Assembly (NCBI RefSeq): GCF_051622035.1
Contig: NC_135356.1
Span: 496,001-560,000, forward strand
From: Arctopsyche grandis
Taxonomy: Eukaryota; Arthropoda; Insecta; Trichoptera; Hydropsychidae
Reading direction: 5' to 3'
DNA: 64,000 nucleotides
This document shows positions 1-10,271 of this stretch, piece after piece; the first letter of the stretch is position 1; each line of letters begins with the position of its first letter. The position numbers and the translations under genes were made by a program. The notes beneath the pieces were generated by a model, which did no database searches, was not told the origin of the DNA, and saw only the letters and a program-made list of their open reading frames with translations.

Positions 1-1265
1 GACCCATTAGTTTACTTTCAGCGGTCTACAAGCTCTTCACGAAGGTTATTACAGAAAGGCTGAAGAATATCCTCGACGAGAACCAACCTATAGAGCAGGC
101 AGGGTTTAGGGCAAATTTCAGCACAATGGACCACCTCCAAGTAGTTGGCGAACTAATCGAGCGCGCCAACGAATATCAACGGCCATTGTGCCTAGGTTTC
201 GTCGATTATGAGAAAGCCTTCGATACAGTTAGTCATAATGCAGTACTTAACGCTCTACAAACACAGGGAGTGCCGGAACCCTATATGGGACTGTTAGCTG
301 CAATATATAAGAATGCCACAGCTTCGGTTAAAATTTTTTCAGGTACAGATAGATTTAGCATAGGAAAAGGAGTAAGACAAGGAGATACAATCTCACCCAA
401 GCTATTCAATGCGGTGCTTGAGGGAGTTTTCAGGAACTTGGATTGGGATACAGCCGGAGTAAGCATCAATGGTCGCTTTTTGAGTCACCTTCGGTTCGCA
501 GACGATATAGTTTTAGTAGCTCGTGATTCAGCTGACCTACTTATCAGACTAACACAGCTGGACAGGGAAAGTAGAAAAGTAGGATTAAAAATTAACGTAG
601 ATAAGACTAAACTAATGTTCAATAGTTATTGCATGCCTGATAGCATCCCCTTAGATGATAAACCAGTAGAAGTAGTAAATAATTATTTATATTTAGGTCA
701 AATAATTGACATGTCTGGTAGTAAAAATGAAGAGATAAAGAGACGTATGAAATTAGGATGGAGTGCATTTGGACGGATGAATGCTGTTTTTAAATCAAAA
801 ATGCCACTCTGCCTGAAGAAAAGGATCTTTGATCAATGCGTTTTGCCAGTGATGACGTATGGATGTGAAACTTGGACACTGAACGCCAAGATGCTAAATA
901 AAATCCAATGCACTCAAAGAAGTATGGAACGCTGTATGCTTGGCATAACGAGGAAAGACAGAAAGCGGAACACGTGGGTGAGAAATATGACAAGGGTAGT
1001 GGACATAGTGGATAGAGTGAAGATATTGAAATGGCAATGGGCGGGTCACGTAGCTAGGAGGATGGACGAAAGGTGGACAAAAGAAGTGCTTGAATGGTAC
1101 CCGAGAGAAGGCAAAAGAGTAAAAGGAAGATCGCAAGGAAGATGGGTGAACGAAATTAGGAAAATGTGCGGAATGAGATGGATGAGTGTTTCGCAAAACA
1201 GAGACGAGTGGAAGCGTGTTGGAGAGGCCTTCATCCAGCAGTGGATGGCGAATGGCTGTAAATGA
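1..1265 (+). CDS. RTE-like non-LTR retrotransposon reverse transcriptase, 5' part outside window
   Basis: The reading frame is already open at base 3, where it encodes PISLLSAVYKLFTKVI, a typical start of the RT domain, so the ATG at 126 is internal. RT motifs follow in order: FVDYEKAFDTV, GVRQGDTISPKLF, the catalytic FADDIVLVA, and GLKINVDKTKLM. After the RT core comes the C-terminal region with YGCETWTLN and GRWVNEIRKMCG, which is typical of RTE-type endonuclease-reverse transcriptases. The stop is at 1263-1265 and is followed at once by (ATG)n-like repeats, the microsatellite tail expected of RTE elements. No frameshift or stop is seen, so this copy is young or selected. The endonuclease half, if present, is left of the window. 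The enzyme would copy its own RNA into chromosomal DNA by target-primed reverse transcription. Clade assignment is from motif style only. Confidence 0.85.
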   Translation, partial: PISLLSAVYKLFTKVITERLKNILDENQPIEQAGFRANFSTMDHLQVVGELIERANEYQRPLCLGFVDYEKAFDTVSHNAVLNALQTQGVPEPYMGLLAAIYKNATASVKIFSGTDRFSIGKGVRQGDTISPKLFNAVLEGVFRNLDWDTAGVSINGRFLSHLRFADDIVLVARDSADLLIRLTQLDRESRKVGLKINVDKTKLMFNSYCMPDSIPLDDKPVEVVNNYLYLGQIIDMSGSKNEEIKRRMKLGWSAFGRMNAVFKSKMPLCLKKRIFDQCVLPVMTYGCETWTLNAKMLNKIQCTQRSMERCMLGITRKDRKRNTWVRNMTRVVDIVDRVKILKWQWAGHVARRMDERWTKEVLEWYPREGKRVKGRSQGRWVNEIRKMCGMRWMSVSQNRDEWKRVGEAFIQQWMANGCK

Positions 1266-1280
1266 TGATGATGATATGAA
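1258..1280 (+). repeat. 3' microsatellite tail of the RTE-like element
   Basis: The RT stop codon runs directly into a short ATG/TGA repeat (AAATGATGATGATGATATG). RTE elements characteristically end in such a simple repeat with almost no 3' UTR, so the element end is placed near 1277. Confidence 0.6.
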
Positions 1281-1666
1281 TGTTTGAAAGAATTAAATTT
1301 TAAAGTAGACGAAGAACTTTCCAAACTATATTTAGAACACCTACATATGTATATAAGTTGAAAACAACTCTTGCAATATTTTCCGAAAACTAGTAAGCAC
1401 GACTCCTGGGTTCGGAATCCATTTTTCGTGACAGCTAAACCAGTAGGCTAAACAGACAGCTAACCAAAATCTGATTGATTTAATTAGTGACTGATTTGAA
1501 ACAAAAATACAAATATCAGCCTTTAAATGGTGTCTGGGTGAGCTTGTCAGAAGAGTACCACAATTTTTCAAAACAAGCCATTATTGTTTTACTTCCGTTT
1601 TTTACAACCTATTTATGGGAAGCGGGAATAATGATAATAAAAATCTATTAATGGAAATAATGGTAC

Positions 1667-3321
1667 CTTATTCGTGATTTTTTCGTCAACAACACCACCC
1701 ATAGTAATCAGTTTGTTATTCAAGACCACAGCCCCAAAATGAGCAGTTTCATTGTACAAATTATAATAATTTGACCATTTATCATTGTCAACATCGTAAA
1801 CTTCAATTTTACCTGCAATCTTAAATTCAAAACGGACGTTATTAATGAAACTTACATATACTAGTGATTGTAAGAAATTAACATAAATATGACAAATACT
1901 GCATCATTTTGTCCTCCAACAATTAATATAGTTTGTTTGCTGCACTTTCGAGGTTTACAATTTAAGGACAGAAATCGAGGTCTTTTTTCAAGATTATGAT
2001 GATAATCGAAAGTGTTCAAAAACATATCACAGCAAGTGAATGAATCGGAACAGAGTGGTCTCACTTCGTCTAATATAAACTGAAAGTTTAGAAATTAACA
2101 TTGGAATAATTATAATGAATATATAATATGATATGAAATTTGTCACGGAGCAGGAAATACCTTGACAGGCAACAAAGGTAATCTGATATATTTCAACAGG
2201 GTGTCTACATGCTTTTTCCGAGACTCGTAGTTCTTTTGTAGCCAAATCTTCAATCCTTGAAACGCTTGCTCTTCTCTTTCTACATTTAAATCATCTGACT
2301 GTAAAAGTTCACCCAGTCGTTCACAACTCATATTCAGGAATTCATTTTCCTGGATTATCTGCATACCAATGGGATTTATTTATTATGTAAATTTGTTTTG
2401 AAAAAAAATTTGTAAATTTGTTTTTTTTTTGTCGAGCTAAATTGCGTGTTTTGTGAGGGGAAAAAAAATAGATACCTAACAAGAGGGGTAAAAATGTATT
2501 CAAATTAGAAAATGGGTGAAATTGGGACTTGTTCGGGTCGCATTATTATAGTCGAAAATGGTTTTGTAGTTACATATGTATATTAAAATCCACGATACAA
2601 AATACAACATGCTAAATATATAACATAGAGATATAAAGCAATAACATAAAGGCGTACCTCTAAATAATTCTTCGCAATATAAGCTTTTGTTTGCTCAAGT
2701 AATTGCAAATATCCATGATGTTTGGCAAAATCTTCGATGAACATGTAATTTTTACTGTCTGTTATTTTTTCGAGGTACAATAAACAGTATTCTTCGAGTT
2801 CGTGCACCTGAATCATTTTAGAAAATTTGATAATGTTCTCAGCTTGATGTGGCTGCAAGTCTGAAATGAAAATTTGGACATGGATATGTTAATAAATGTT
2901 TTAAAAACACACGGTTTCCATTCACCGGTGTTCTTACCAATTTCACCGAGGTACAAGAACATAATCGTCTTCTTGACAGACTCCGCGAGTATCTCGTCAC
3001 TGTCTTCCAAAACGATTTCATTGGTTGCATTGTTTATTATAGTTTTGAAGAAATCGCTATTCGTAACAAGGATCAACTTGGACACCGGAAATCTGGAAAA
3101 TGCAAGTCGTTTGATATAAATAAGCATAACTTTATAGGCAAATACCAAATACCAACGAAAAGCACCAACCTGTTATTCCCGACTATCAAATCTACATTAC
3201 ACAGCAAATTTTGTTCGTAAATGTCAAACATTCGCCTTAAAATTGTTTTTGCACGTTTTTCGGTAAAATCTCCATACGATTTTGACATTTTTGTTTTAGA
3301 ATGACGACATTTAGAAGACAT
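1667..3321 (-). CDS. BTB-BACK-kelch (KLHL-type) gene, six exons, 3' end missing
   Basis: Six exons on the minus strand join in frame with good splice sites: 3321-3170, 3092-2938, 2860-2658, 2358-2161, 2079-1900 and 1819-1667, about 347 codons. Exons 1-2 encode a BTB domain (CNVDLIVGNN joined to RFPVSKLILVTNSDFFKTI, then TIMFLYLGEID). Exons 3-4 encode the end of BTB and the BACK domain (LQPHQAENIIKFSKMIQVHE; LNMSCERLGELLQSDDLNVE). Exons 5-6 start the kelch propeller (ILIVGGQNDA; GKIEVYDVDNDKW; LITMGG). KLHL proteins of this layout are usually substrate adaptors for Cullin-3 ubiquitin ligases. A full propeller needs about six kelch repeats and only one to two are seen. No kelch exon was recognised between 1666 and the RTE element ending near 1277, so the rest lies left of the window or was lost. 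The start at 3321 is the first ATG; a second ATG eleven codons later is also possible. Confidence 0.8.
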
Positions 3322-3359
3322 TTAGAATGACGTATGAATATATTCTGAAATATTGTTTT

Positions 3360-3560
3360 AAAAAAATTACTACTTCGGGTTTACGAATTCTAACCGAAAC
3401 CTTAATCAATTCTAAGTTCGTACATAAATATGAATACAAATATATATTTTCAGCTTGATAGGGTTAGCGGTGTGGGAAAAATCGTGTGGTCATTTTTGAC
3501 TTTTCCAAAGGGAAAATATTAGAATATTTGAAAACTTGTTCAACATAAAAACAATGTGCA
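3360..3560. repeat. Dispersed repeat segment related to 50.45-51.05 kb
   Basis: Phrases such as 'acttcgggtttacgaattctaacc', 'gcttgatagggttagcggtgt' and 'atttttgacttttccaaa' recur in diverged form near 50465-50560 and 50990-51040. I read this as an old dispersed repeat. Its family is not known to me. Confidence 0.4.
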
Positions 3561-3809
3561 GATAGACAGTGCGAACATTAGAATTTGGTTTTCATTATAA
3601 TGTGCTTAACATGTATCAGTTTGAGCGGCAACCAGAAACTCTCACGAACTCACGACTCCAGAGACCAAAGCTAGAGAAAAGAAATGTTTCAATATACAAA
3701 AATGACAATCATTTATTTTTATATGTATTTTGGATCATCGCTGCATCGGTGTATCGCAGCAAAATATTTATAATACATGTAATTGGGATATACTATATAA
3801 TTTTTATGA

Positions 3810-4190
3810 GTAATAAAATATGTAGGAGTAACATTTGACAAAATAATGAGAGGGCCACCTCACATTGAGGCAGCGAAACGCAAGGCGATGCGGGGTATAT
3901 TCTCAATATATGTATAATCGCCATAGTTGTTTATCAACTCAAAATAAAATAAAAATATATCGCGCGCTCATATTAACTTATTGGAATAACGCCTCGAATA
4001 CTAACCTTTCCAAGCTCCAAATAATACAAAATAAATCCCTGAAAATAATTTATAACACAGCCATATTACGAACTTGAAAAACCTGCATGTCATAAATAAT
4101 ATTCCGTTACATTACTAACAAACTAACTAGTGGATTCTATGACAGAATAACTAATAACACACTTGTTAAGAGAAATGTGCAATATGTCAG
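3810..4190 (+). pseudogene. Jockey-like LINE reverse transcriptase C-terminal remnant
   Basis: Translated across frameshifts, the stretch reads VGVTFDKIMRGPPHIEAAKR, then RHSCLSTQNKIKIYRALI, then LSKLQIIQNKSLKIIYN, and near 4075 LKNLHVINNIPL. This is the order seen after the RT core of Jockey-clade elements (LGVTLD..L, HI..., K..LY.ALI, L...QNK.LR.I.N). An in-frame stop and shifts near 3900 and 4075 show that it is dead. Both element ends are lost. Confidence 0.65.
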
Positions 4191-4780
4191 TCAACGATCA
4201 AAAGAATGAAAATGTGAGTACATATAATGAGAGTGCAGATTGATCAGTAGTAAATTGTATAGGTTAGAACAATGTATGGGACATAAGGTTAGAAAATCAA
4301 AACAAACGTATTCTACAAGAACAAAATCGCCAATCGCGATATAATACCAAAAGTGCATTGGACAAAAGAATTTCGAATGAAGCAATAGGTTTACTGTCGA
4401 AAAGTGCGCATAGATCAGAAGACACTTGTTGTGACAGATTCTGTCAACACGTGCAGATTTGACGAGCGATTTATCTGAAAGGTTGAGGTCCTCGGCTTTC
4501 GCTTCGAGCAGTGCGCGTAAAAACTAAACAGCGCGCGTAACGCGACCATTGCCGTAATTGAATGTTGAATAAAATGCTTACATTTTACCCTTAGTAAAAT
4601 TTTATCTAGTCTTGTGCAAAAGTCCATAAGAGCATTCAAGAATATGAAGTTTGTTTTTAATAATCGAAGTGTTTAGAAATATTTTTTTGGAGAAAATGTC
4701 CTGGTTTTGAATTTGAAAAAAATGGTTACATTAATTTATCACGAACATTAATTGTAATTCGAAAAAATCTTGTGCATTTT
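4191..4780. other. Unassigned AT-rich stretch
   Basis: I see no convincing coding exon, RNA gene or repeat. The few short open frames have no recognisable motif. Confidence 0.5.
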
Positions 4781-4962
4781 AAACTATGGGGATCTAGTCT
4801 TGTTGTGAAGGTCTTCTTCACCACCAGTCCGCCATGTATTATAGACAGGTTCGTCTGTGTTCGATATTAAATACAGCTATGTTCAATATGGTATTTATTT
4901 GGTAGTAACACGTATACACAAGTATGATTAATTGTTGGCAAAAGTTTGTCGTTCAGCGGTCT

Positions 4963-5103
4963 CTGGATATGGTAGAGTGTCGCTGGCTCGGCATTCAGCT
5001 ATGTTCGGCAAGTCGCTGGATATGGTAGAGTGTCGCTGGCTCGGCGTTCAGCTATGTTCGGCAAGTCGCTGGATATGGTAGAGTGTCGCTGGCTCGTTGT
5101 TCT
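4963..5103. repeat. 53-bp tandem repeats inside the left LTR
   Basis: The phrase CTGGATATGGTAGAGTGTCG starts at 4963, 5016 and 5069, giving a 53-bp period and about 2.6 copies. The same array is in the right LTR at about 10450-10590. Confidence 0.9.
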
Positions 5104-5207
5104 TCCAAGTCCGCGTAGTGAAGTGGTGGCTGGTCAGGAGCTGGATGTTGACTGGTCTGCTGCTGTGTGTCGACTGGCGTTGTTTGCGTTGTACCTCCTT
5201 TTATATG

Positions 5208-5760
5208 GTTTCTGGAATGCTTGGTGGAAGTGGTTATTGACGCGTACGAAAGGAATTTTGTTTTCGTCGAGGCGTCGAATTTTCTGGAATGCTTGATGGA
5301 AGTGGTTGTTGACGCGTACGAGAGGAATTTTGTTTTCGTCGAGGCGTCGAATTTTCTGGAATGCTTGATGGAAGTGGTCGTACGAGCATTTAGTTTATTG
5401 ATGCGTACGAGAGGAATTTTGTTTTCGTCGAGGCGTCGAATTTTCTGGAATGCTTGATGGAAGTGGTCGTACGAGCATTTAGTTTATTGATGCGTACGAG
5501 AGGAATTTTGTTTTCGTCGAGGCGTCGAATTTTCTGGAATGCTTGATGGAAGTGGTCGTACGAGCATTTAGTTTATTGATGCGTACGAGAGGAATTTTGT
5601 TTTCGTCGAGGCGTCGAATTTTCTGGAATGCTTGATGGAAGTGGTCGTACGAGCATTTAGTTTATTGATGCGTACGAGAGGAATTTTGTTTTCGTCGAGG
5701 CGTCGAATTTTCTGGAATGCTTGATGGAAGTGGTCGTACGAGCATTTAGTTTGTTGTTGC
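5208..5760. repeat. 72/89-bp tandem repeats inside the left LTR
   Basis: TTTCTGGAATGCTTG begins at 5208, 5281, 5353, 5442, 5531, 5620 and 5709. The first two steps are 72-73 bp and the rest are exactly 89 bp, so a longer variant carrying an extra GCATTTAGTTTATTG-type piece was amplified. The right LTR has the same array (about 10695-11247) with the same copy number. Confidence 0.9.
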
Positions 5761-5875
5761 GGAATATTCTCGAAGGATTTTGGCATCGTTCCGCTTGGTG
5801 AATGTGACGAGATTCCCACATGGCTCTCTGGTGAGCGTTAGCGATGTGTGTGGATTTGTGGGTATCTTGATATGT

Positions 5876-8800
5876 TCACAAGTCTAGTCTGTCTGGCCAT
5901 CTTATTTTTCTACCAGCCCTGGTGGTTGTTTCTGGTGGAGTCTCATTTGGTGCTGGTTGTGGTTGTTCTTGCGAAGTTGGCTGTGGCTGTTCTTGTGATG
6001 TAGGTGGTGTGTCCGGGTTCTGTAGAAATGCGGGCTTAACTCTGTCTATTGATACCGCTTTTTCTGAACCGGCTATGTCTAACCACATGTTCTTATTGTT
6101 TCGTCGTAAAACTTTGTATGGTCCTTCATATGGTGGTTGTAGTGGTGCTCGTACTGAGTCTGTCCTCAAGAATATGTATTTGCAGTCGTGGAGGTGTTTG
6201 TTGACGAAAGTTTTGTGTTGCCCATGGTGTTGTATCGTGGGTCTTATCTGTTGCATGGTTCTTTGTAGTTTTCCGGCAAATGTTGATGCGTCTATGGGTG
6301 GTGTATTTAAAAATAGGTCTGCTGGTAGACGAAGTGTTGTGCCGTATGTCAGTTGTGCAGGAGAATAGCCAATGTCTTCTCTGACTGCTGATCGTAGTCC
6401 CAGTAGTATCATGGGCAAAACGTCTGTCCATTTGTCTGTATTGCAGGTTTTGATGGATGCTTTTAGTGTTCTGTGCCATCGTTCTATTATTCCGTTTGAT
6501 TGAGGGTGGTACGCTGTTGTTCTCTGACGTTTGATTCCCATGATTTTCATTAGTTGTGAAAATAAATGTGATTCAAATTGGCGTCCTTGGTCCGTTGTGA
6601 TGGTGGCTGGAACGCCAAATCTAGTAATCCAGTTTTCCAGGAGTGCTTTCGCAACTGTTTCTGCAGTGATGTCTTTGATGGGGATTGCTTCTGGCCATCT
6701 GGTGAAACGATCTATGATTGTTACGCAATACATATATTCTCTTGAAGGGGGTAGTGGTCCGATGAGGTCTATATGTATGTGGTTGAATCTAGTGTCTGGA
6801 ACCGATATTGTTTGGGTGGGGCTTCTCGTGTGTCGAGAGATCTTGGTTTTTTGGCATGGAATGCATGTGCGTACGTAGTCTCGTATTTCTTTTTTCATGT
6901 TAGTCCAAACGAAGCGGGTTTGTATAGCTCGTTGTGTTGGTTTTGGTCCTATGTGTGCTTGGTCGTGGAAGCTTGTTATGATTGACTTTCTGCATGATGC
7001 GGGTATGTATGGTCTTATATTGCCAGTAGATATGTCGCACCAAATTGGTTGTTCTATGTTTGTCAATCGTAGGTGGCGTAGTTCTAGTCCCGTGTCTGAA
7101 TTTCGTAGTTCTGAAAGTTCTTCGTCGGTTTGTTGCTCAGCTATGATTTTCTCTATGTCCAAGTTTGGGGGTATTGTTATGGCTTCGATTCTCGACAAGG
7201 TGTCTGCTACTACGTTGTCATCACCTTTGATGTGTTCTATGTCTGTTGTGAATTGGGCTATGTAGTCTAGCTGGCGTTGACGTCTTGGTGATGCTGGTTC
7301 TGTTTGTTTCGTGAAGGCTGATGTTAAAGGTTTGTGATCAGTTAGTATTTGGAATTGTCGTCCTTCTAGCCAGTGTCGGAAATATCGTACTGATTCGTAG
7401 ATTGCAGTTAGTTCTCGATCGTAAGTGCTGTAGTTTTTTTGAGCTGTGTTGAACTTCCTTGAAAAGAATGCCAGTGGTTGGTTTTCGTTGTTGTTTGCTT
7501 GTTGGATGACTGCTCCCATGGCGCTGTCTGATGCGTCGACCATTAAGGATAGTATTGCTGACTCTTTGGGGTGTACTAGCATTGTTGCGTTGCTTAGGTC
7601 GGTTTTACACTTGTTGAAGGCTTCCGTCATTGTAGTTGTCCATACGAGGGGGCTTTTGTCGTTTTTCTTGTGTCCCGCGGTTGCGTCGAACAAGGCTTGT
7701 TGTGAATTGATGGCGTGTGGGATGAATCGGCGGTAAAAGTTTATCATTCCGAGGAATCGTCGGAGTGATTTATAAGTTTCCGGTGTTTTGAATGTCGCTA
7801 TGGTCTGTACTTTCTCTGGAAGTGGTTTAACGCCGTTGGAAGTAATTAAGTACCCTAAGAAGGATACTTCCGATTTTCCAAACTTGCACTTTTCAACGTT
7901 GATTACCAAACCGTAGTGTTTGAGGCGGTGCATGATGATTGTGATGTGCCTCTCGTGTTCTTCCTTGTTGGCTGATGCCACCAGGATATCGTCGATATAA
8001 GCGAAACAGAACTCCAGTTCTCCCACGACTTCGTGCATGAATCTCTGGAAGGATTGAGCTGCGTTGCAGAGGCCAAATTGCATGGCGGTAAACTCGAAAA
8101 GTCCGAAAGGGGTGATGATGGCCGTCTTCGGTATGTCTTCTGGTGTTACAGGGATCTGGTGATAAGCTTTTATTAAGTCTATCGTGCTGAAGATTTTTGC
8201 GTCTTGTAGTTTGTGTGCGAAGTCTTGAATTTGCGGAATGGGGTATCGGTCAGGTGTTGTCTGTGCGTTCAGACGTCTGTAGTCGCCACATGGGCGCCAA
8301 TCACCATTGGGTTTGCGGACCATGTGGAGTGGGCTGGCCCAGTTGCTCTTTGATGGTCTGCAAATTCCGCTCTCTGTCAGGCTTTTAAATTCTTTTTTTG
8401 CGATTTCTAGGGCGGCTGGTGCTAGTCTTCGTGGTTTGGAATACACTGGTCGTCCTGATGTTTCTATGATGTGTTGAGTTTTGTGCGCTGCTGTTTTTCT
8501 TTCCAGCTGTGGTGTTGTCACGGATGGAAATTGAGTGAGAATATGATGGTATTCGTCGGTGCTGGCTATTGTTGAGAGTCCAAGTGAAGGTATAGTCATG
8601 GTGTGTCCCTTTGTGGTTAGTCCTGTTACACCATCGATGAGACATTTTTTGTTGAGGTCGACAAGTAGGTTGTGGTGGCTCAGAAAGTCGGCTCCGAGGA
8701 TGGCACGGTTGACATCGGCTATGATGAACTCCCAGTTGAAGTTCCTACGTAGTCCGAGGTCGAGTTTTACTGCTTTTGAACCGTAGGTTTTTATTATGGT

Positions 8801-9076
8801 CCCATTAGCGGCGTGTAGCTGAGTGCTGGTGTTGTTGGATTTGTTAGGTTTGTTGGATTTCTTGCTGTTTGGTGGTAATGCGGATATGTCTGAACCAGTG
8901 TCGATTAAGTAATTCTGGTCTGTTGATTGGTCCCAGATTATTAGTCGGCATTTTTGGGTACCGGGCGCTCTGTTTGCCGTTTCTGAGAGTCGCCGTTTTC
9001 GTTTTCCTTGTATTGGTATTTGCAGGGTGCTTGGCATTTTTGTGCGAGGTTTCCGAATTTGTGGTGGAAATAACAA
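5876..9076 (-). CDS. pol: Gypsy pol: protease, reverse transcriptase, RNase H, integrase
   Basis: This open frame of 1066 codons lies one base back (-1) from gag and overlaps its end. Protease has [10 protein letters not shown] with the active Asp near residue 59. Reverse transcriptase spans about residues 215-410 with YIDD at 360-363. RNase H follows with Asp514, Glu555 and Asp580. Integrase begins with a zinc-binding HHCC set (His704, His708, Cys738, Cys741). Its catalytic core has Asp770 (HIDLIGP), Asp829 (TTDQG) and Glu865 (NGIIERWH). The C-terminus is rich in Pro, Gln and Thr. All catalytic residues I looked for are present. It would act as a Gag-Pol fusion in virus-like particles, making cDNA and inserting it. 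The ATG at 9076 is probably not used, because entry is expected by frameshifting from gag. Confidence 0.95.
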   Translation of the reverse strand: MLFPPQIRKPRTKMPSTLQIPIQGKRKRRLSETANRAPGTQKCRLIIWDQSTDQNYLIDTGSDISALPPNSKKSNKPNKSNNTSTQLHAANGTIIKTYGSKAVKLDLGLRRNFNWEFIIADVNRAILGADFLSHHNLLVDLNKKCLIDGVTGLTTKGHTMTIPSLGLSTIASTDEYHHILTQFPSVTTPQLERKTAAHKTQHIIETSGRPVYSKPRRLAPAALEIAKKEFKSLTESGICRPSKSNWASPLHMVRKPNGDWRPCGDYRRLNAQTTPDRYPIPQIQDFAHKLQDAKIFSTIDLIKAYHQIPVTPEDIPKTAIITPFGLFEFTAMQFGLCNAAQSFQRFMHEVVGELEFCFAYIDDILVASANKEEHERHITIIMHRLKHYGLVINVEKCKFGKSEVSFLGYLITSNGVKPLPEKVQTIATFKTPETYKSLRRFLGMINFYRRFIPHAINSQQALFDATAGHKKNDKSPLVWTTTMTEAFNKCKTDLSNATMLVHPKESAILSLMVDASDSAMGAVIQQANNNENQPLAFFSRKFNTAQKNYSTYDRELTAIYESVRYFRHWLEGRQFQILTDHKPLTSAFTKQTEPASPRRQRQLDYIAQFTTDIEHIKGDDNVVADTLSRIEAITIPPNLDIEKIIAEQQTDEELSELRNSDTGLELRHLRLTNIEQPIWCDISTGNIRPYIPASCRKSIITSFHDQAHIGPKPTQRAIQTRFVWTNMKKEIRDYVRTCIPCQKTKISRHTRSPTQTISVPDTRFNHIHIDLIGPLPPSREYMYCVTIIDRFTRWPEAIPIKDITAETVAKALLENWITRFGVPATITTDQGRQFESHLFSQLMKIMGIKRQRTTAYHPQSNGIIERWHRTLKASIKTCNTDKWTDVLPMILLGLRSAVREDIGYSPAQLTYGTTLRLPADLFLNTPPIDASTFAGKLQRTMQQIRPTIQHHGQHKTFVNKHLHDCKYIFLRTDSVRAPLQPPYEGPYKVLRRNNKNMWLDIAGSEKAVSIDRVKPAFLQNPDTPPTSQEQPQPTSQEQPQPAPNETPPETTTRAGRKIRWPDRLDL

Positions 9077-9897
9077 AGTTCTCCTTTTGTTGTAGATTGA
9101 CCTCTGGTGCGTGAGCGGCTTTCTGTGTGGTTGTTCATAGTCCGGTTTTGGCTTCGGCTTCGGTTGTAGGTCGGGTTTTGCTGTTGGCTGGGGTTTCTGA
9201 GTTTGAGTTGATGAACCTCTCTGGCCAGGTCGATTAGGAGGCGCTGTTGTGATTTGACATGATTAGTCATCTCGAGCAGTAGAGGATCTGGTGTTGTTTT
9301 TGGGTGTGGGAGCGTCTGCTGGTTTACTGAGTTCACTTCTATGTTGTGGTAAACTTCCATCAGTTGATCTGCGGTGAGGGCGAGTTGTTGCAAGGTTGGG
9401 TCTGGTATTGATTTTAGGATGGCCTGGGCGTGTTTTGGAAGTCGTTGTGTCCATAATGTCTTCACTATTTGTGAGTCTTTTTGCTGCGGGCCGGCCAGCT
9501 CCTGCATCTGTCGTAGCAAGTGTGATGGTTTTTTGTCGCCTAGTTCGAAACCCGTGAGAAGTCGTGCTGTGCGGCGCTCCAATGAGTCTCCCAGTCTTTC
9601 TAGTAGTGCCTCCTTTAATTTTTGATATTTGTTCGCTGCATTGGGTCCCGTCACTATGTCACTGACGAATGAGAGGGTGTCGTAGTCCAAGGCGGTGACA
9701 AGGCAACCGTATTTCGTACAGTCCCTTGTTATATTTGCGCTGTCGAAGTGTGCTTCCGCTATGCCGATCCATAGCGAGATGTTCTCCTTGAATACTGCTG
9801 GTAGACGTAGTGCGATGCGGGCTGCTTCCAAGGGTTGTGGTTGCTCTTGTTGATTTTCGTTCTGGGCTGCTGGGATGTCGTCTCCGTTTACAGACAT
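8941..9897 (-). CDS. gag: Gypsy gag, nucleocapsid with atypical zinc knuckle
   Basis: The frame has 318 codons. The N-terminal two thirds ([16 protein letters not shown] near residues 29-44 and [10 protein letters not shown] near 71-80) resemble capsid domains of gypsy elements. A Ser/Arg-rich linker (about 240-268) precedes [18 protein letters not shown] (275-292), a zinc-knuckle variant typical of arthropod gypsy elements rather than the retroviral CCHC spacing. The start at 9897 is the first ATG after the repeat-bearing leader. Pol overlaps the last 45 or so codons in the -1 frame. I could not find a canonical X-XXY-YYZ slippery heptamer; runs of A near 8955 and 9035 are candidates. Confidence 0.92.
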   Translation of the reverse strand: MSVNGDDIPAAQNENQQEQPQPLEAARIALRLPAVFKENISLWIGIAEAHFDSANITRDCTKYGCLVTALDYDTLSFVSDIVTGPNAANKYQKLKEALLERLGDSLERRTARLLTGFELGDKKPSHLLRQMQELAGPQQKDSQIVKTLWTQRLPKHAQAILKSIPDPTLQQLALTADQLMEVYHNIEVNSVNQQTLPHPKTTPDPLLLEMTNHVKSQQRLLIDLAREVHQLKLRNPSQQQNPTYNRSRSQNRTMNNHTESRSRTRGQSTTKGELCYFHHKFGNLAQKCQAPCKYQYKENENGDSQKRQTERPVPKNAD

Positions 9898-9929
9898 GAT
9901 GTTAGCAGTTGTGTAGTTTGCTATGTGGG

Positions 9930-10240
9930 CTGCTTTGTATGCTGCGATGTGGGCTGCTATGTAGGCTGCGATGTGGGCTGCTATGTAGGCTGCGATGTGG
10001 GCTGCTATGTAGGCTGCGATGTGGGCTGCTATGTAGGCTGCGATGTGGGCTGCTATGTAGGCTGCGATGTGGGCTGCTATGTAGGCTGCGATGTGGGCTG
10101 CTATGTAGGCTGCGATGTGGGCTGCTATGTAGGCTGCGATGTGGGCTGCTATGTAGGCTGCGATGTGGGCTGCTATGTAGGCTGCGATGTGGGCTGCTAT
10201 GTAGGCTGCGATGTGGGCTGCTATGTAGGCTGCTTTGAAG
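9930..10240. repeat. 24-bp tandem repeat in the gypsy leader
   Basis: The unit GGCTGCTATGTAGGCTGCGATGTG repeats about 11-12 times from 9952 to about 10232, with worn copies at the left edge. On the element strand it sits between the primer-binding site and the gag ATG, so it forms most of the 374-nt leader. The plus-strand frames here (YVGCDVGC repeats) are artefacts of the 24-bp period and are not a gene. Confidence 0.92.
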
Positions 10241-10255
10241 GCTGCGTGGCTCTTA

Positions 10256-10269
10256 GTCGGGGGTCACCA
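10256..10269 (-). other. Primer-binding site of the gypsy element
   Basis: The minus strand reads TGGTGACCCCCGAC two bases after the 5' LTR, the expected place for a tRNA 3'-end complement. The identical 14-mer occupies the same place in the neighbouring LTR element (11594-11607). I did not assign the tRNA. Confidence 0.8.
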
Positions 10270-10271
10270 GG

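Larger units (their letters stand above)
4785..5820 (-). repeat. 3' LTR of the gypsy element (left copy)
   Basis: It matches 10272-11307 over its whole length of 1036 bp. On the minus strand it begins TGTGGGAATC and ends GATCCCCATA. It holds two internal tandem arrays, listed separately. The adjacent internal side (5821 onward) shows only a weak purine run as a polypurine-tract candidate. Confidence 0.95.

Noticed and set aside
5030..5457. Plus-strand frames inside the LTRs
   Set aside because: They are duplicated exactly in both LTRs, lie antisense to the element and encode only tandem-repeat peptides.
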